64,000 nucleotides of DNA from a cyanobacterium endosymbiont of Epithemia clementina EcSB (GTDB lineage Bacteria; Cyanobacteriota; Cyanobacteriia; Cyanobacteriales; Microcystaceae): positions 1,667,110 to 1,731,109 of the forward strand of contig NZ_CP123991.1 of assembly GCF_029919255.1 (NCBI RefSeq), given 5' to 3'. This document shows, piece by piece, positions 19,986 to 29,127 of the stretch. The position numbers and the translations under genes are program-made. Position 1 is the first letter of the stretch, and each line of letters begins with the position of its first letter. The notes under the pieces were generated by a model. It did no database searches. It was not told where the DNA came from and saw nothing but the letters and a program-made list of their open reading frames with translations.

Positions 19986-20672
19986 TTAGATTTTCCCACA
20001 ATTTTTATTAGCAGGGACAGCTTCCATCATCTTTTTAGGATTGGGTAAATTAAGATTGTTCATAAAGGTAATAAAGTTAGTTTTATCCCGTCCTGCAAAG
20101 CGAGGGTTCCATTTTTTTTCCTCTCCAATAGTAGAAACCGTGTGACCTTGATAGTCATGACCAGGATAAACTAAGGTATCATCAGATAAAGTAAAGAGTC
20201 GCTGAGTTACTGAGTCATAAAGGGTTGCTGCATCTCCACTTTGAAAGTCAGTGCGTCCACATCCTCGAATAAATAAAGAATCTCCTGTCAATAAGTGAGT
20301 TTTATTGACTAAGTGTGCCAGATGACTATCGGTGTGGCCAGGGGTAGCGATCGCCTCTAGAATAATCTCTCCACATTGTAAGGTTTCGTGGTCTTTTAAA
20401 AAACGATCAGCACAGGCAATTCTGGAATTTTCGGGAATAATTCCCATACATCCAGTCATTTCTCTCAGTTTTCCTGTTCCTGTAATGTGATCAGCATGAA
20501 TATGGGTTTCTAAACAGAATTTGAGGGTTAATCCTAGTTCTTCTAAAAGTTGATAATCACGTTCAACTTTTTCAAATACTGGATCAACCAGTAATGCCTC
20601 TTTTGTGGTGCGATCAGCGATGAGGTAAGTATAAGTCCAAGATTTCTCATCAAAGAGTTGACGGAACAGCAT
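19986..20672 (-). CDS. ETHE1-like MBL-fold persulfide dioxygenase
   Basis: A 228-residue metallo-beta-lactamase fold protein. It has the metal-binding THIHADH motif (about residues 56-62), ATPGHTDSH (about 108-116), a GDSLFIRGCGRTDFQ segment with the third-ligand Asp (about 130-144), and YPGHDY (about 168-173). The RGCGRTDFQ signature and length are those of ETHE1-type iron enzymes, which oxidise glutathione persulfide to sulfite plus glutathione. The product sulfite is a plausible substrate for the TauE-type exporter downstream (inference). Glyoxalase II is the alternative, but the motif pattern favours ETHE1. A HIP1 octamer lies inside (20347-20354). Confidence 0.87.
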   Translation of the reverse strand: MLFRQLFDEKSWTYTYLIADRTTKEALLVDPVFEKVERDYQLLEELGLTLKFCLETHIHADHITGTGKLREMTGCMGIIPENSRIACADRFLKDHETLQCGEIILEAIATPGHTDSHLAHLVNKTHLLTGDSLFIRGCGRTDFQSGDAATLYDSVTQRLFTLSDDTLVYPGHDYQGHTVSTIGEEKKWNPRFAGRDKTNFITFMNNLNLPNPKKMMEAVPANKNCGKI

Positions 20673-20722
20673 AACTTGTTAAGGGTGGTCAGATTATCAA
20701 AATCTTTTTAATTATACAACTA

Positions 20723-20934
20723 TTTAGTAATAAAAGGAGGAATTTGATCTTGGGGAGAGATTGGAACAAATTCATCTTCAACATTAGCTTCTAACTTGTA
20801 AGGAATAACTAATTAGTTTTACAATCATTTTAGTAATAAAAGGAGGAATTTGATCTTGGGGAGAGATTGGAACAAATTCATCTTCAACATTAGCTTCTAA
20901 CTTGTAAGGAATAACTAATTAGTTTTACAATCAT
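20723..20934. repeat. Exact 106-bp tandem duplication upstream of rplI
   Basis: 20723-20828 and 20829-20934 are identical over all 106 bases, so the copy is recent. On the minus strand each unit encodes IPYKLEANVEDEFVPISPQD followed by QIPPFITK and a stop, which looks like the C-terminal tail of a lost gene. 106 is not a multiple of three, so the copies are out of frame. The block fills most of the 309-bp divergent gap between the ETHE1-like gene and rplI and may alter promoter spacing. Confidence 0.92.
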
Positions 20935-20981
20935 TGATTGTGCTTAACTAAACAAATTTTGCTTAAGACATAGAGGAAACC

Positions 20982-21440
20982 ATGGCTAAACGCGTTCAAA
21001 TTGTATTGAATCAATCTATCAATAAATTAGGAAATACGGGAGATCTCGTAGAAGTTGCCCCAGGATATGCTCGCAATTATCTAATCCCTAAAGGACTAGG
21101 GGTTATAGCAACATCAGGTATTCTCAGACAGGTAGAACAACGCAAAGAAAAAGAAAGACAACGCCTGCTAGCTGAAAAACAAGCAGCTGAAGCCCATAAA
21201 ACAGCCCTGGCAACTATTGGACGTTTTACTATCCGTAAACAAGTTGGGGAAGGTGAAGCTATTTTCGGTACTGTCACCACCCAAGAAGTGGCTGAGGCAA
21301 TTCAGGTAGTCACCAATCAAGAAGTGGATCGTCGTGGGATTACTTTACCTGAAATTAGTAAAACTGGATTTTACAAAGCAACAGTAAAATTACACCCCGA
21401 AGTTACCGCAGAAGTTGAAATTCAGGTGACACCTTTGTAG
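20982..21440 (+). CDS. rplI: 50S ribosomal protein L9
   Basis: A 152-residue protein that binds 23S rRNA at the base of the L1 stalk. The N-terminal domain has the family signature [20 protein letters not shown] (about residues 17-36). A long charged connecting helix rich in E, K, R, Q and A follows (about 48-75), then the C-terminal domain ending in a beta strand ([12 protein letters not shown]). Length is typical. An AGAGGAAACC purine run precedes the ATG. Its upstream region holds a fresh tandem duplication. It is monocistronic here; the usual neighbour dnaB is not in the window. Confidence 0.97.
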   Translation: MAKRVQIVLNQSINKLGNTGDLVEVAPGYARNYLIPKGLGVIATSGILRQVEQRKEKERQRLLAEKQAAEAHKTALATIGRFTIRKQVGEGEAIFGTVTTQEVAEAIQVVTNQEVDRRGITLPEISKTGFYKATVKLHPEVTAEVEIQVTPL

Positions 21441-21539
21441 TGTCTAGTAACAAGAGTGTGGGTTGGGAATTCTGTTTGAATACCTAACCCATCATTTCCC
21501 TAATTCAGAAGGTAATACAGTCACATCATTAAGACAACT

Positions 21540-21830
21540 AATATCAATTTGATATTGACTTATTGATGCTAAAAAACATCTACAAAGCGCATATTTAAGT
21601 AAATTTTGCCACTAAAATAAAAATAGCAAACGTGAATGGTCTGGGAAAAGGTTTCATAAAGTTCTGTTAGAGCAACCTAAATTTTTTCTTCTATTTGTTT
21701 AAGAGACTCTCGAGACGTTCCATAGATGGAACTAGTTTCATCCATAGGATGCATAACTTGCAGATCTGGTCCAAGAATCAGGGTTTGTGCTCGCAAGAAG
21801 TTTAAATCATAAAATTGACGCAAGTTATAT
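21540..21830 (-). pseudogene. Inward-rectifier potassium channel (KirBac-type), C-terminal relic
   Basis: The minus strand reads RQFYDLNFLRAQTLILGPDL then QVMHPMDETSSIYGTSRESL, matching the cytoplasmic domain of KirBac channels (YDLxLxR...MHPIDExSPLYG). After a stop it continues in another frame with LTELYETFSQTIHVCYFYFS and MRFVDVF, matching the channel's (D)ETxSQTxHxR...RFVDVF region. The pore-forming part is gone. The gene family passes K+ through the membrane; loss would suit a cell in a stable host cytoplasm (inference). Confidence 0.75.
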
Positions 21831-22045
21831 CTATTCAGGGGTAATTTTATCCCTGACTAAACTAACATAAATTTGTGTCCCTAAAATTTAATTTTGCCGT
21901 CTAATTTGCAGTCCAAAACATCAAGATAGAACTCCATTAAAAAGACAAATTACCGCCACTTGACTGAACAAAGCTTTGGCTGTTGGGCTAGAAAAATTAG
22001 CAAACATTAACTCTATAAAAATAGTTACTAGCAACAAGCATACTT

Positions 22046-22076
22046 AAACTTTTATTGTTAGTAACAATAAAAGTTT
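22046..22076. repeat. Perfect 15-bp inverted repeat
   Basis: AAACTTTTATTGTTA (22046-22060) and its exact reverse complement (22062-22076) flank a single base. It lies in decayed DNA upstream of pyrD. Confidence 0.75.
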
Positions 22077-23004
22077 GATAGTTTTAGAGTAAATTAAGCC
22101 ATGACCAACTGTAAAAATAATTTAAATGCTAAGGTAAAAAGCATCCTTGAAAGACCATATTTAAACATTAACGACACCATTTTCCGTGCTTAAATAAACA
22201 CAAGTGCACAGAATACTAACACCCAGATAAAATTAATTAATTAATAATTTTTTTTTCTAAGAAAGAGTTAACAGCAAATACTTAGAATATAAGTCATTCC
22301 TTGCTAGATGAAGTCAATCAATCTTTTGGAGAGGTTGTAATGATGTGAAATCTAGTTGAATAAAATTTCTTTTTAGTGTAGATCTAAGCACGAAAAATCA
22401 GAGACCGAGGATAATAGATAGACTAATATCCTTATAATTTGCAACAAAAAGCCAAGTAGTAAACTTTAACTTTTAGGAAAGAAGAACATTAGAATAGCAT
22501 AGAGAATAAAATTTTGCTTTGATTGAGTAAAATCCTACTATTTATTCGATAAAAAAGGCTTTTTTCTATATCTTATATATTAGTCTTTTGAAGAGAAAGA
22601 CAATAGATTATCATCATTAAATATAATTAATAATTAATATTTTTGAAGCTTTTTATCTTCTGTATAAACTATAGGACAAGTTTTTTAAAAAAGCAAAGTT
22701 AATTAAGTAGAGTTAACAAAATATATATAAAAAAAATTTAAATAAGAGAATAATCAATTTATTGCTAATAGTATTATTGTTTTCAATAACCTGGATATTT
22801 TTCAAGTACAATCAAAAAATTAAAATAGTGACACTGAGGTTTTTAAAAAGCAATTACAATGCCTTTATCAGTAATTTTTTCTAATTATCATATATAAATG
22901 AAGATTATTAATTAATGATACTTAACAGGTTTTACTCAAGGAAAACGTTATGCTGGTATTTAGTTTCTTTTAACTCAATTAACCTATATCTGTTGATTAT
23001 TCAT

Positions 23005-24153
23005 ATGTTTAATTTAGTTAAACCTTTTTATCCTCTCCTATTAACAGCAGTAAAAAATAACCCAGAGAGCGCACATTCACAACTTTTAAAAACGCTAAAT
23101 ATAGTTGATCGCACTCGTAACACTGTAGGAGGACGTTGGTTAATTTCCCAACTTGATGAGTCTTTTTGTGTCTATAATCCTCGCCTAAAACAAACATTAT
23201 GGGGACTAAATTTTAATAATCCCGTAGGATTGGCTGCCGGATGTGATAAAAACGGAATAGCAGCAGCGATATGGAGTCATTTAGGCTTTGGTTTGGCGGA
23301 ATTAGGAGCTGTTACCCTCCACCCTCAATCAGGAAATCCCCGTCCACGTTTATTCCGTTTACCCCTTGATAAAGCTCTTTTAAACCGCCTGGGAGCGAAT
23401 AATCTAGGAGCAGAAAAAATCGCTAAAACCTTGGGGAAAATTTGGCAGCGTAACCCCCGTACTATTCCCATTGGAATCAACCTATGTAAATCTAAAATCA
23501 CCCCCCTAGAAAAGGCTGCTAAGGATTATGTAGAAAGTTTTCGTTATCTTGAAGATAAAGCTGATTATTTTGTAGTTAATGTAAGTTCTCCCAATACTCC
23601 AGGATTGCGAGCACTTCAAGAAAGGGAACAACTTAAGACTATTTTACAGGAGTTACAACACGCAAATGAACAGCATAAGCCCATTTTTGTTAAAATTGCA
23701 CCTGACTTAGATTGGGAAACAATTGTAACGATTATTGAGTTGGCCCAAGCTCACAAATTAGCTGGAATTGTCGCGACGAACACTACTATCAAAAGAGAAG
23801 GATTAATCACTAATATTCTCCCAAAAACAGGAAACAAAATTCAAGAAGAAACCGGGGGAATCAGTGGACTCCCTATCCGTGATCTCTCAACAGAAATTAT
23901 CCGTTTTATTTACCAAAAAACTCAAGGAAAATTGCCTATTATTGGGGTCGGGGGAATTTTTACCCCAGAAGATGCCTGGGACAAAATTACAGCTGGAGCT
24001 AGTTTATTACAACTATACACAGGATGGATTTATCAAGGACCCTGGATTATTCCACAAATTTTAACTGGCTTAGGGAAGAAATTAGAACAAGAAGGCTTAT
24101 TAAATATATCTCAAGCAGTGGGTATAAGAGCGAATAAAGGAGTCTACAAGTAA
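23005..24153 (+). CDS. pyrD: Dihydroorotate dehydrogenase (quinone), class 2
   Basis: A 382-residue FMN enzyme that oxidises dihydroorotate to orotate in pyrimidine synthesis and passes electrons to membrane quinones. Class 2 marks are the N-terminal amphipathic region ([16 protein letters not shown]) for membrane association, [13 protein letters not shown] for FMN binding, NRLGANNLG, the catalytic-serine region [25 protein letters not shown] and the phosphate-binding [15 protein letters not shown]. An ATG at 22915 would add 30 residues unlike the family, so I take 23005. No residue loss is seen. It stands alone, with decayed DNA on both sides. Confidence 0.94.
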   Translation: MFNLVKPFYPLLLTAVKNNPESAHSQLLKTLNIVDRTRNTVGGRWLISQLDESFCVYNPRLKQTLWGLNFNNPVGLAAGCDKNGIAAAIWSHLGFGLAELGAVTLHPQSGNPRPRLFRLPLDKALLNRLGANNLGAEKIAKTLGKIWQRNPRTIPIGINLCKSKITPLEKAAKDYVESFRYLEDKADYFVVNVSSPNTPGLRALQEREQLKTILQELQHANEQHKPIFVKIAPDLDWETIVTIIELAQAHKLAGIVATNTTIKREGLITNILPKTGNKIQEETGGISGLPIRDLSTEIIRFIYQKTQGKLPIIGVGGIFTPEDAWDKITAGASLLQLYTGWIYQGPWIIPQILTGLGKKLEQEGLLNISQAVGIRANKGVYK

Positions 24154-24419
24154 ATGCAGTACAAATTCATAAGATTTTAGGGAAAGCGATAACAGGTTTG
24201 GGTAAAGGATCATAATGTCTATGAACAAGAGAGGATTAATTAAAAATTTTGAGAGATAATTCTCTTATTAGTTTTGAAACATAATTCTCTTATTTACGTC
24301 TGATAGAGTCTCACTAAAAACTGACTTTGTCATGATTACAAATTGGTCACGGCAGTTACCTTTTATTGATAGCTTTATAGTAGTTTTAAATTGGGTAGCT
24401 TATATTAGCAGTAATACGT

Positions 24420-24830
24420 AAACTAGCCAGTTATGTCTTCACCGAGCACTAAACCAATCGCTTGATTGATACCTATAGGATTCGGGTATTCTTGAGTTGG
24501 CACATTTTCTTTAATTTTTGACCAATAGTTTTCAATGGAGTTGAAATTAGGAGAATAAGGAGATAAAAATGTACTTTGTGCTTCTATAGATATCATCAGT
24601 TCTCTAACTTTTGTGGCTTTATGAGCCGGTTAGTTATCTACGACTAAACAAGCTTCTGACTATGGTTGTGGTATCAGCACTTGTGTAACAGAAATAAGAA
24701 ACGCTATTTGTCCATCGTTCAAAAGTAAAATCAGCCACAAAACACAATGTAGCAAGCGTAACCTAATATTTTTTTCTCAATTATTAGGTTATTTTCCATA
24801 AGCTTGTTTCCCTTTCTGTCCAAAAAAAAA
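24420..24830 (-). pseudogene. IS630-family transposase relic, copy 2
   Basis: The minus strand gives the classic IS630 C-terminal signature PYSPNFNSIENYWSKIKENV followed by PTQEYPNPIGINQAI, clearly better preserved than copy 1 at 11215-12090. Upstream pieces are frameshifted, and the N-terminal half is absent. Nucleotide similarity to copy 1 runs through the whole C-terminal half, so both descend from one element type. Confidence 0.8.
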
Positions 24831-25079
24831 TTATATAATTATTGATTTATGGAATGAAGTCAAACAAAATATTAATTTTATAGACGGAACCTTGAATATA
24901 TATGATATGATCATGGAAAACTTTATATAGTGATACTCATTTAAGCTAATTAATTGGCTATTTTTGGTAAGAAAATGAGTATAGAATTGCCAAAAAGATT
25001 GATTTAATTACATTATTTCATCCCATGAGAAATCTCTATAGGAAGGGAACCACTGAGATTGTCCAAATTTAGGAGAAAG

Positions 25080-25680
25080 TGTTTGACGTGATGGGGCGAA
25101 AAGGTCAAGTGATTGGAGTTGTGTGTCCGAACAGTTTTCTCTCAATGGCACCCTAGAAAAGGCACTAGACTATAGTTAGTGTAACCTATGTAGATTGCGG
25201 CATTGATGCAGTCGCCATTGCTTGTTTCTGGTTTTTAGGTTATCTAAGAATAGAAGACAATATTGTTGAAGTAGAAACATAGACTCTTAATGAATGACCT
25301 ATTTAATGAGTTAACCCCAGAAGGAATAGTTAGTAATAGTCTAATAAGAGAAGCTTTAGAAAAAACATACGATCATCATTGACTCCGATGCTGCACTAGC
25401 CTAACAAGAGAATTCAGCCCTTGTAGTTTATGAAAGAGGTCAAAATTTAGAGAAGGTTAACACAGTCAAAGAAAACTTCAGCTTAACCAATCGATTTATA
25501 GAAGCTAACTGAGATTCCCGCATAGGCAAACTTTATGAGCAGTATCTAGTGTATTAGGATCAACACAGAGATGGCTTATTCATACACTTTGATGGTATCA
25601 AAAGACGTGAAAAGGTAGCCGCCGGTGGCTTTAGCATATCTTGCTCAGCCTAGTACTCCAAAGTATGATGATCTTATGAA
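25080..25680 (+). pseudogene. Unidentified conserved protein, decayed
   Basis: Three plus-strand frames give consecutive protein-like pieces: FDVMGRKGQVIGVVCPNSFL, then VTYVDCGIDAVAIACFWFLG, MNDLFNELTPEGIVSNSLIR, QENSALVVYERGQNLEKV, ENFSLTNRFIEAN and DGLFIHFDGIKRREKVAAGG. Composition and continuity show a former gene of at least 200 codons broken by several stops and frameshifts. I do not recognise the family and assign no function. Confidence 0.55.
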
Positions 25681-25762
25681 TTTCCTAGCCAGGAATTTTT
25701 TCTAGTTACAAGCTTATAGACTAAATCCCCCTAAAAAAGGGGGACTAGAACTTCGAGACAGA

Positions 25763-26911
25763 TTATCCTAAAATCTTAGAAGCAGCAGCAACTCCTACTC
25801 CTGGAGTCGCTCTTTGATTACCTAGAATAATTAAGGTAGATTCCAAAGCAGCGATCACCGTCAGAATATCTCGCTCACTGACAAAACCTAAGTGGCCGAT
25901 GCGGAAAATTTTCCCTTTAAGGTGATCCTGTCCTCCCGCTAGAGAAATATCAAATTGCTTTTTAATCGTCGATCTAATAGCCTCAGCTGTAACTCCTGTC
26001 GACATGACAGCCGTTACGGCGGTGCTCGCTACCTCATCATCGGCTAACAAAGGTAACCCTAAGGCCTTAACCCCTGCGCGAGTAGCCTCAGTTAAACGAC
26101 GATGACGGGTAAACATTGCTTCTAACCCTTCGTCCTTCATCATTTGTAAAGCCACTTGTAACCCATACATTAAGTTAACCGGAGGCGTAAAAGGGGAGCT
26201 ATTTTTATTTGTTGCTTTCCTATACGCCCCTAAATCTAAATAAAATTTAGGAAGAGTTGCAGTTTTGTAAGCTTCCCAGGCTTTTTGACTAACAGACACG
26301 AAACCCAACCCCGGAGGGACCATATAACCTTTTTGGGAACCAGAAGCGACCACATCTAACCCCCAATCGTCAACAGGAACGTTGATAGCCCCTAAACTGG
26401 TGACAGCATCGACGATGATTAAAGCTTCCCCGTGAGCTTTGACGTATTTATTAATAGTTTCTAAGGGATTGATTACCCCCGTAGAGGTTTCTGAATGGGT
26501 GATAATAACCGCTTTAATGTGTTTTTGATTGTCAAATTCCAATTTTTTACGAAAGGCTTCAGAATCTAGAGGTTTGCCCCATTCGGCAGTAATTTCTTCC
26601 ACTTCCAACCCAAACGCCCGACTAATTTTCCCCCACCGTTCACCAAACTTTCCGTTGTTACCAACTAATACACGATCGCCAGGACTCAAAAAATTAATAA
26701 TCCCTGCTTCCATCGCCCCGGTTCCGCTAACGGTTAACATCAAAACATCACTCTTGGTTTGATGTAACCATTTGAGATTTTCAGTAATTTCTGCAATAAT
26801 TTCACTGAAACCACTACTGCGATGACCGATGGGATGTTTGCCCATAGCTAGCAAAACTTTTTCGGGGACAGGGGTTGGTCCTGGGATCATTAACATATGC
26901 TTATTTTCCAT
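25763..26911 (-). CDS. Class V PLP aminotransferase (alanine/serine-glyoxylate aminotransferase type)
   Basis: A 382-residue fold-type I PLP enzyme. Marks are MIPGPTPVPEKVLLAMGKH at the N-terminus, SGTGAMEAGI (cofactor phosphate region), HSETSTGV, DAVTSLGA with the pyridine-binding Asp, and the Schiff-base lysine in SGSQKGYMVPPGL. Relatives transfer the amino group of alanine or serine to glyoxylate, which is photorespiratory glycolate metabolism in cyanobacteria; some were mis-named soluble hydrogenase 42-kDa subunit. All catalytic residues are intact. Retention in a cell that may not photosynthesise is notable, but the gene could serve other amino acid interconversions. Single gene. Confidence 0.88.
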   Translation of the reverse strand: MENKHMLMIPGPTPVPEKVLLAMGKHPIGHRSSGFSEIIAEITENLKWLHQTKSDVLMLTVSGTGAMEAGIINFLSPGDRVLVGNNGKFGERWGKISRAFGLEVEEITAEWGKPLDSEAFRKKLEFDNQKHIKAVIITHSETSTGVINPLETINKYVKAHGEALIIVDAVTSLGAINVPVDDWGLDVVASGSQKGYMVPPGLGFVSVSQKAWEAYKTATLPKFYLDLGAYRKATNKNSSPFTPPVNLMYGLQVALQMMKDEGLEAMFTRHRRLTEATRAGVKALGLPLLADDEVASTAVTAVMSTGVTAEAIRSTIKKQFDISLAGGQDHLKGKIFRIGHLGFVSERDILTVIAALESTLIILGNQRATPGVGVAAASKILG

Positions 26912-26999
26912 GAATTCTGGCTCCTGTTTCGGGTTGAAACTCTTCCAAATAGTCAGTCTACTCCATTTTTATTCACCCTAAAAAGTTAAGCTGATGGCT

Positions 27000-27310
27000 T
27001 TGGTTATTTTTAAGGTTTAATTCAGATCTATTTTTTTCTGACTCCCTAGTTAATTTGATTAATCGGTAATAGATGTTTAAAGAATAATTAAAACTATTAA
27101 GGGACCAATAATGTTCAAAAGGGATACAAATTTGGTTACAGATCGCTTCGAGTTGTTTTTGTTGGGCACCGGCCTTGCGTAGGGTAAGAATAAGTTGTCG
27201 AACATGATTTTGTAAGACGGATTGTTCATAAGCAACAGCTATACTTTTGCGTTCTAGTAATTGAAGTAACAGTTCGTAGTTAACTAAAGAAGGAAAGAGA
27301 CTTAATGTTT
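27000..27310 (-). pseudogene. C-terminal remnant of an unidentified protein
   Basis: A continuous minus-strand reading of about 100 codons begins after an in-frame stop without a start codon: LSLFPSLVNYELLLQLLERK ... HVRQLILTLRKAGAQQKQLE ... FEHYWSLNSFNYSLNIYYRL. It is helix-like and protein-like in composition, so it is the tail of a truncated gene. I do not recognise the family. The rest of the gap (26912-27502) shows nothing else. Confidence 0.5.
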
Positions 27311-27502
27311 AGTTATAGGTTATTCATTATCAATTATTATTGATGGTCTTGATTTAGGCAAAAGCAAAAAGTATAGCATTACAAAATTTCATCGACTCAT
27401 GATAAGTTTTGCGAAATTGATGGTCAATCCCTAGGAATTATTCCATTTTTGTTATAATAATTATTTTATTTTAATAAATAAAATCTATATCGACCACCCG
27501 AT

Positions 27503-28384
27503 TTAAGAAAATAACTGAGTTATAGCCTCGGTGATATCCAGTTGTTTGACTAAAGATTCCCCAATTAACACTCCATCAGCCCCGGCTTGGTGAACAAGTT
27601 TGAGGTCATCACGAGTATGCAATCCTGACTCGCTAATAATTTTAATTCCTTGTTTTTTAATTGTATCCCGTCGAGCAGCTAATAATTTCTTCGTGATGTT
27701 AAGGTCCACCTCAAAGGTTTCTAAATTACGATTGTTAATTCCAATCAAGGATACGCCTTCAACGCCAAGGGCTCGATCCAATTCCTCTAGGGAGTGAACT
27801 TCAATTAGAGAAACCATACCTAAGGATTGGGCAATTTTTATAAAGTAGGTAAGATCACGATCATTTAAAATAGCAGCAATCAGTAAAACGCCATCAGCGC
27901 CATTAGTACGAGCAAGGTAAATTTGATAGGGATAGAGGATAAAATCTTTACATATTAGGGGCAAATTCACTGTTTGACGCACTAGAGCAAGGTTATCAAA
28001 GCTTCCTTGGAAAAATTTAGTGTCGGTTAGTACTGATAAACAACTTGCTCCTCCTTTAGCATAAGATTGAGCGATCGCTACCGGATCAAAATCTTCACGG
28101 ATAACTCCTTTACTAGGGGAAGCTTTTTTGAGTTCTGCAATTAAAGCTGGTTGGGTTTTTGCCGAGGTGATAGCGGCTAAAAAATCCTTAGGGGGAGGTA
28201 AATCTTTCACTCGTTTGCGTAACTCTAACAGGGATAGACGTTGTCTTAGACGATCAACTTCTTTTTCTTTATGCCAAACAATTTTTTCAAGAATGTGTCG
28301 CGGTTGCTCATCGGGAACACGAACTTGATAACGGAAAACATCAACATCTATGGCAGGATTAGGAGAACGTCTTCGGATTTGCAT
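27503..28384 (-). CDS. trpC: Indole-3-glycerol phosphate synthase
   Basis: A 293-residue (beta/alpha)8-barrel enzyme that closes the indole ring in tryptophan synthesis. It has the catalytic-lysine segment [69 protein letters not shown] and the phosphate-binding [13 protein letters not shown]. The long N-terminus ([15 protein letters not shown]) is typical of cyanobacterial TrpC, so I start at the ATG at 28384 rather than the ATG five codons upstream. A HIP1 octamer lies inside (28071-28078). It diverges from the toxin-antitoxin pair. It supplies indole glycerol phosphate to TrpA/TrpB encoded elsewhere in the window. Confidence 0.95.
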   Translation of the reverse strand: MQIRRRSPNPAIDVDVFRYQVRVPDEQPRHILEKIVWHKEKEVDRLRQRLSLLELRKRVKDLPPPKDFLAAITSAKTQPALIAELKKASPSKGVIREDFDPVAIAQSYAKGGASCLSVLTDTKFFQGSFDNLALVRQTVNLPLICKDFILYPYQIYLARTNGADGVLLIAAILNDRDLTYFIKIAQSLGMVSLIEVHSLEELDRALGVEGVSLIGINNRNLETFEVDLNITKKLLAARRDTIKKQGIKIISESGLHTRDDLKLVHQAGADGVLIGESLVKQLDITEAITQLFS

Positions 28385-28412
28385 GGGAGTCAGCAACAAA
28401 AATACAAATTAG

Positions 28413-28466
28413 GCTATAGCAACATCTTAGCCTTGCGATTCTATCACAACTGTTTCTCGCTATAGC
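28413..28466. promoter_or_regulatory. Repeated GCTATAGC palindrome between trpC and the toxin-antitoxin pair
   Basis: GCTATAGC occurs at 28413-28420 and again at 28459-28466 in the 149-bp divergent gap. Toxin-antitoxin operons are usually self-repressed at palindromes near their promoter, so these are candidate operators. The evidence is only the repeat and its place. Confidence 0.3.
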
Positions 28467-28533
28467 TAGAATGAAAGGTATATATAGTTTTTCTATAAGT
28501 TCTTAATCCTATCAATTTTAGTTATCTTCGACC

Positions 28534-28722
28534 ATGAATACTGTTAAAGAGAGAATCCAATCTATCTTGAATCAATTACCAGATGATTGTTCAATTGAAG
28601 ATATCCAGTATCATTTATACGTACTTGAAAAAGTGCGTCAAGGATTATACGTTGCCGATCAGGGAACCACCTTACAACAGGAGGAAGTTGAGGGGCTTTT
28701 AAACAAATGGCTTATCGAGTAA
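28534..28722 (+). CDS. Putative antitoxin of a ParE/RelE-type module
   Basis: A 62-residue acidic protein (MNTVKERIQSILNQLPDDCS...) predicted mostly helical, matching the size and character of antitoxins paired with ParE-type toxins in cyanobacteria. Its last 16 bases overlap the start of the toxin gene, a layout typical of translationally coupled toxin-antitoxin pairs. A DNA-binding fold is not obvious. Identification rests mainly on the neighbour. It is intact in a region where most accessory genes are dead. Confidence 0.75.
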   Translation: MNTVKERIQSILNQLPDDCSIEDIQYHLYVLEKVRQGLYVADQGTTLQQEEVEGLLNKWLIE

Positions 28723-29003
28723 TTTGGTCTTCCAAAGCAATTGAGGATGTCGATGCAATTGCCACATATATAGCCCGCGACTCGCCCTCTTATGCGGCGG
28801 CCGTCGTCCGTCAAATCCTAGATATTACCCACAGTCTTCAGGACTGTCCTCTAGCTGGAGCAATTATTTCCGAAGGGGACAATTCAACGATTCGTGATAA
28901 GTTGGCTTACACTTATCGCGTAATTTATCGAGTTCGAGACAAAACGGTAACAGTGGCGGTGATCGTCCATACAAAGTGTTTGTTAGGATTCACTAATTCT
29001 TAA
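28707..29003 (+). CDS. ParE/RelE-family toxin (plasmid stabilisation protein)
   Basis: A 98-residue protein of the ParE/RelE toxin superfamily. It begins MAYRVIWSSKAIEDVDAIAT, the family's opening strand and first helix, and ends with the strand pair DKLAYTYRVIYRVRDKTVTV then AVIVHTKC, as in ParE, which has an R-V-x-Y-R-V core. ParE members poison gyrase, and RelE members cut mRNA on ribosomes; sequence alone does not decide between them. It overlaps the antitoxin gene by 16 bp and is followed by a clear terminator at 29037, so the pair is a complete two-gene operon. Confidence 0.85.
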   Translation: MAYRVIWSSKAIEDVDAIATYIARDSPSYAAAVVRQILDITHSLQDCPLAGAIISEGDNSTIRDKLAYTYRVIYRVRDKTVTVAVIVHTKCLLGFTNS

Positions 29004-29036
29004 GGATATATCCTTTAAATAAGATTAAAGGTTAAT

Positions 29037-29072
29037 ACTCCCTTCACCGTCAAGGGAGTTGTTTTTGTTTTC
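29037..29072 (+). terminator. Rho-independent terminator of the toxin-antitoxin operon
   Basis: ACTCCCTT (29037-29044) pairs with AAGGGAGT (29052-29059) across 7 nt and is followed by TGTTTTTGTTTTC. This is the classic stem plus U-tract, 34 bp past the toxin stop. Confidence 0.85.
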
Positions 29073-29127
29073 AAATACAAACAATTAATATTGTTGTTAT
29101 AGCACCTATCTCATTAGCTATTGTTAA

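Larger units (their letters stand above)
21441..23004. other. 1.6-kb decayed gap between rplI and pyrD
   Basis: Contains a Kir-type potassium channel relic (21540-21830) and a perfect 15-bp hairpin (22046-22076). 22100-22900 is very AT-rich with no recognised gene; it should hold the pyrD promoter. An in-frame ATG at 22915 upstream of pyrD is discussed with that gene. Confidence 0.6.
24154..25762. other. 1.6-kb decayed gap between pyrD and the class V aminotransferase
   Basis: Holds an IS630-type relic (24420-24830) and an unidentified conserved-protein relic (25080-25680), listed separately. The remaining 24154-24400 and 24830-25080 show only short imperfect hairpins. Confidence 0.6.
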
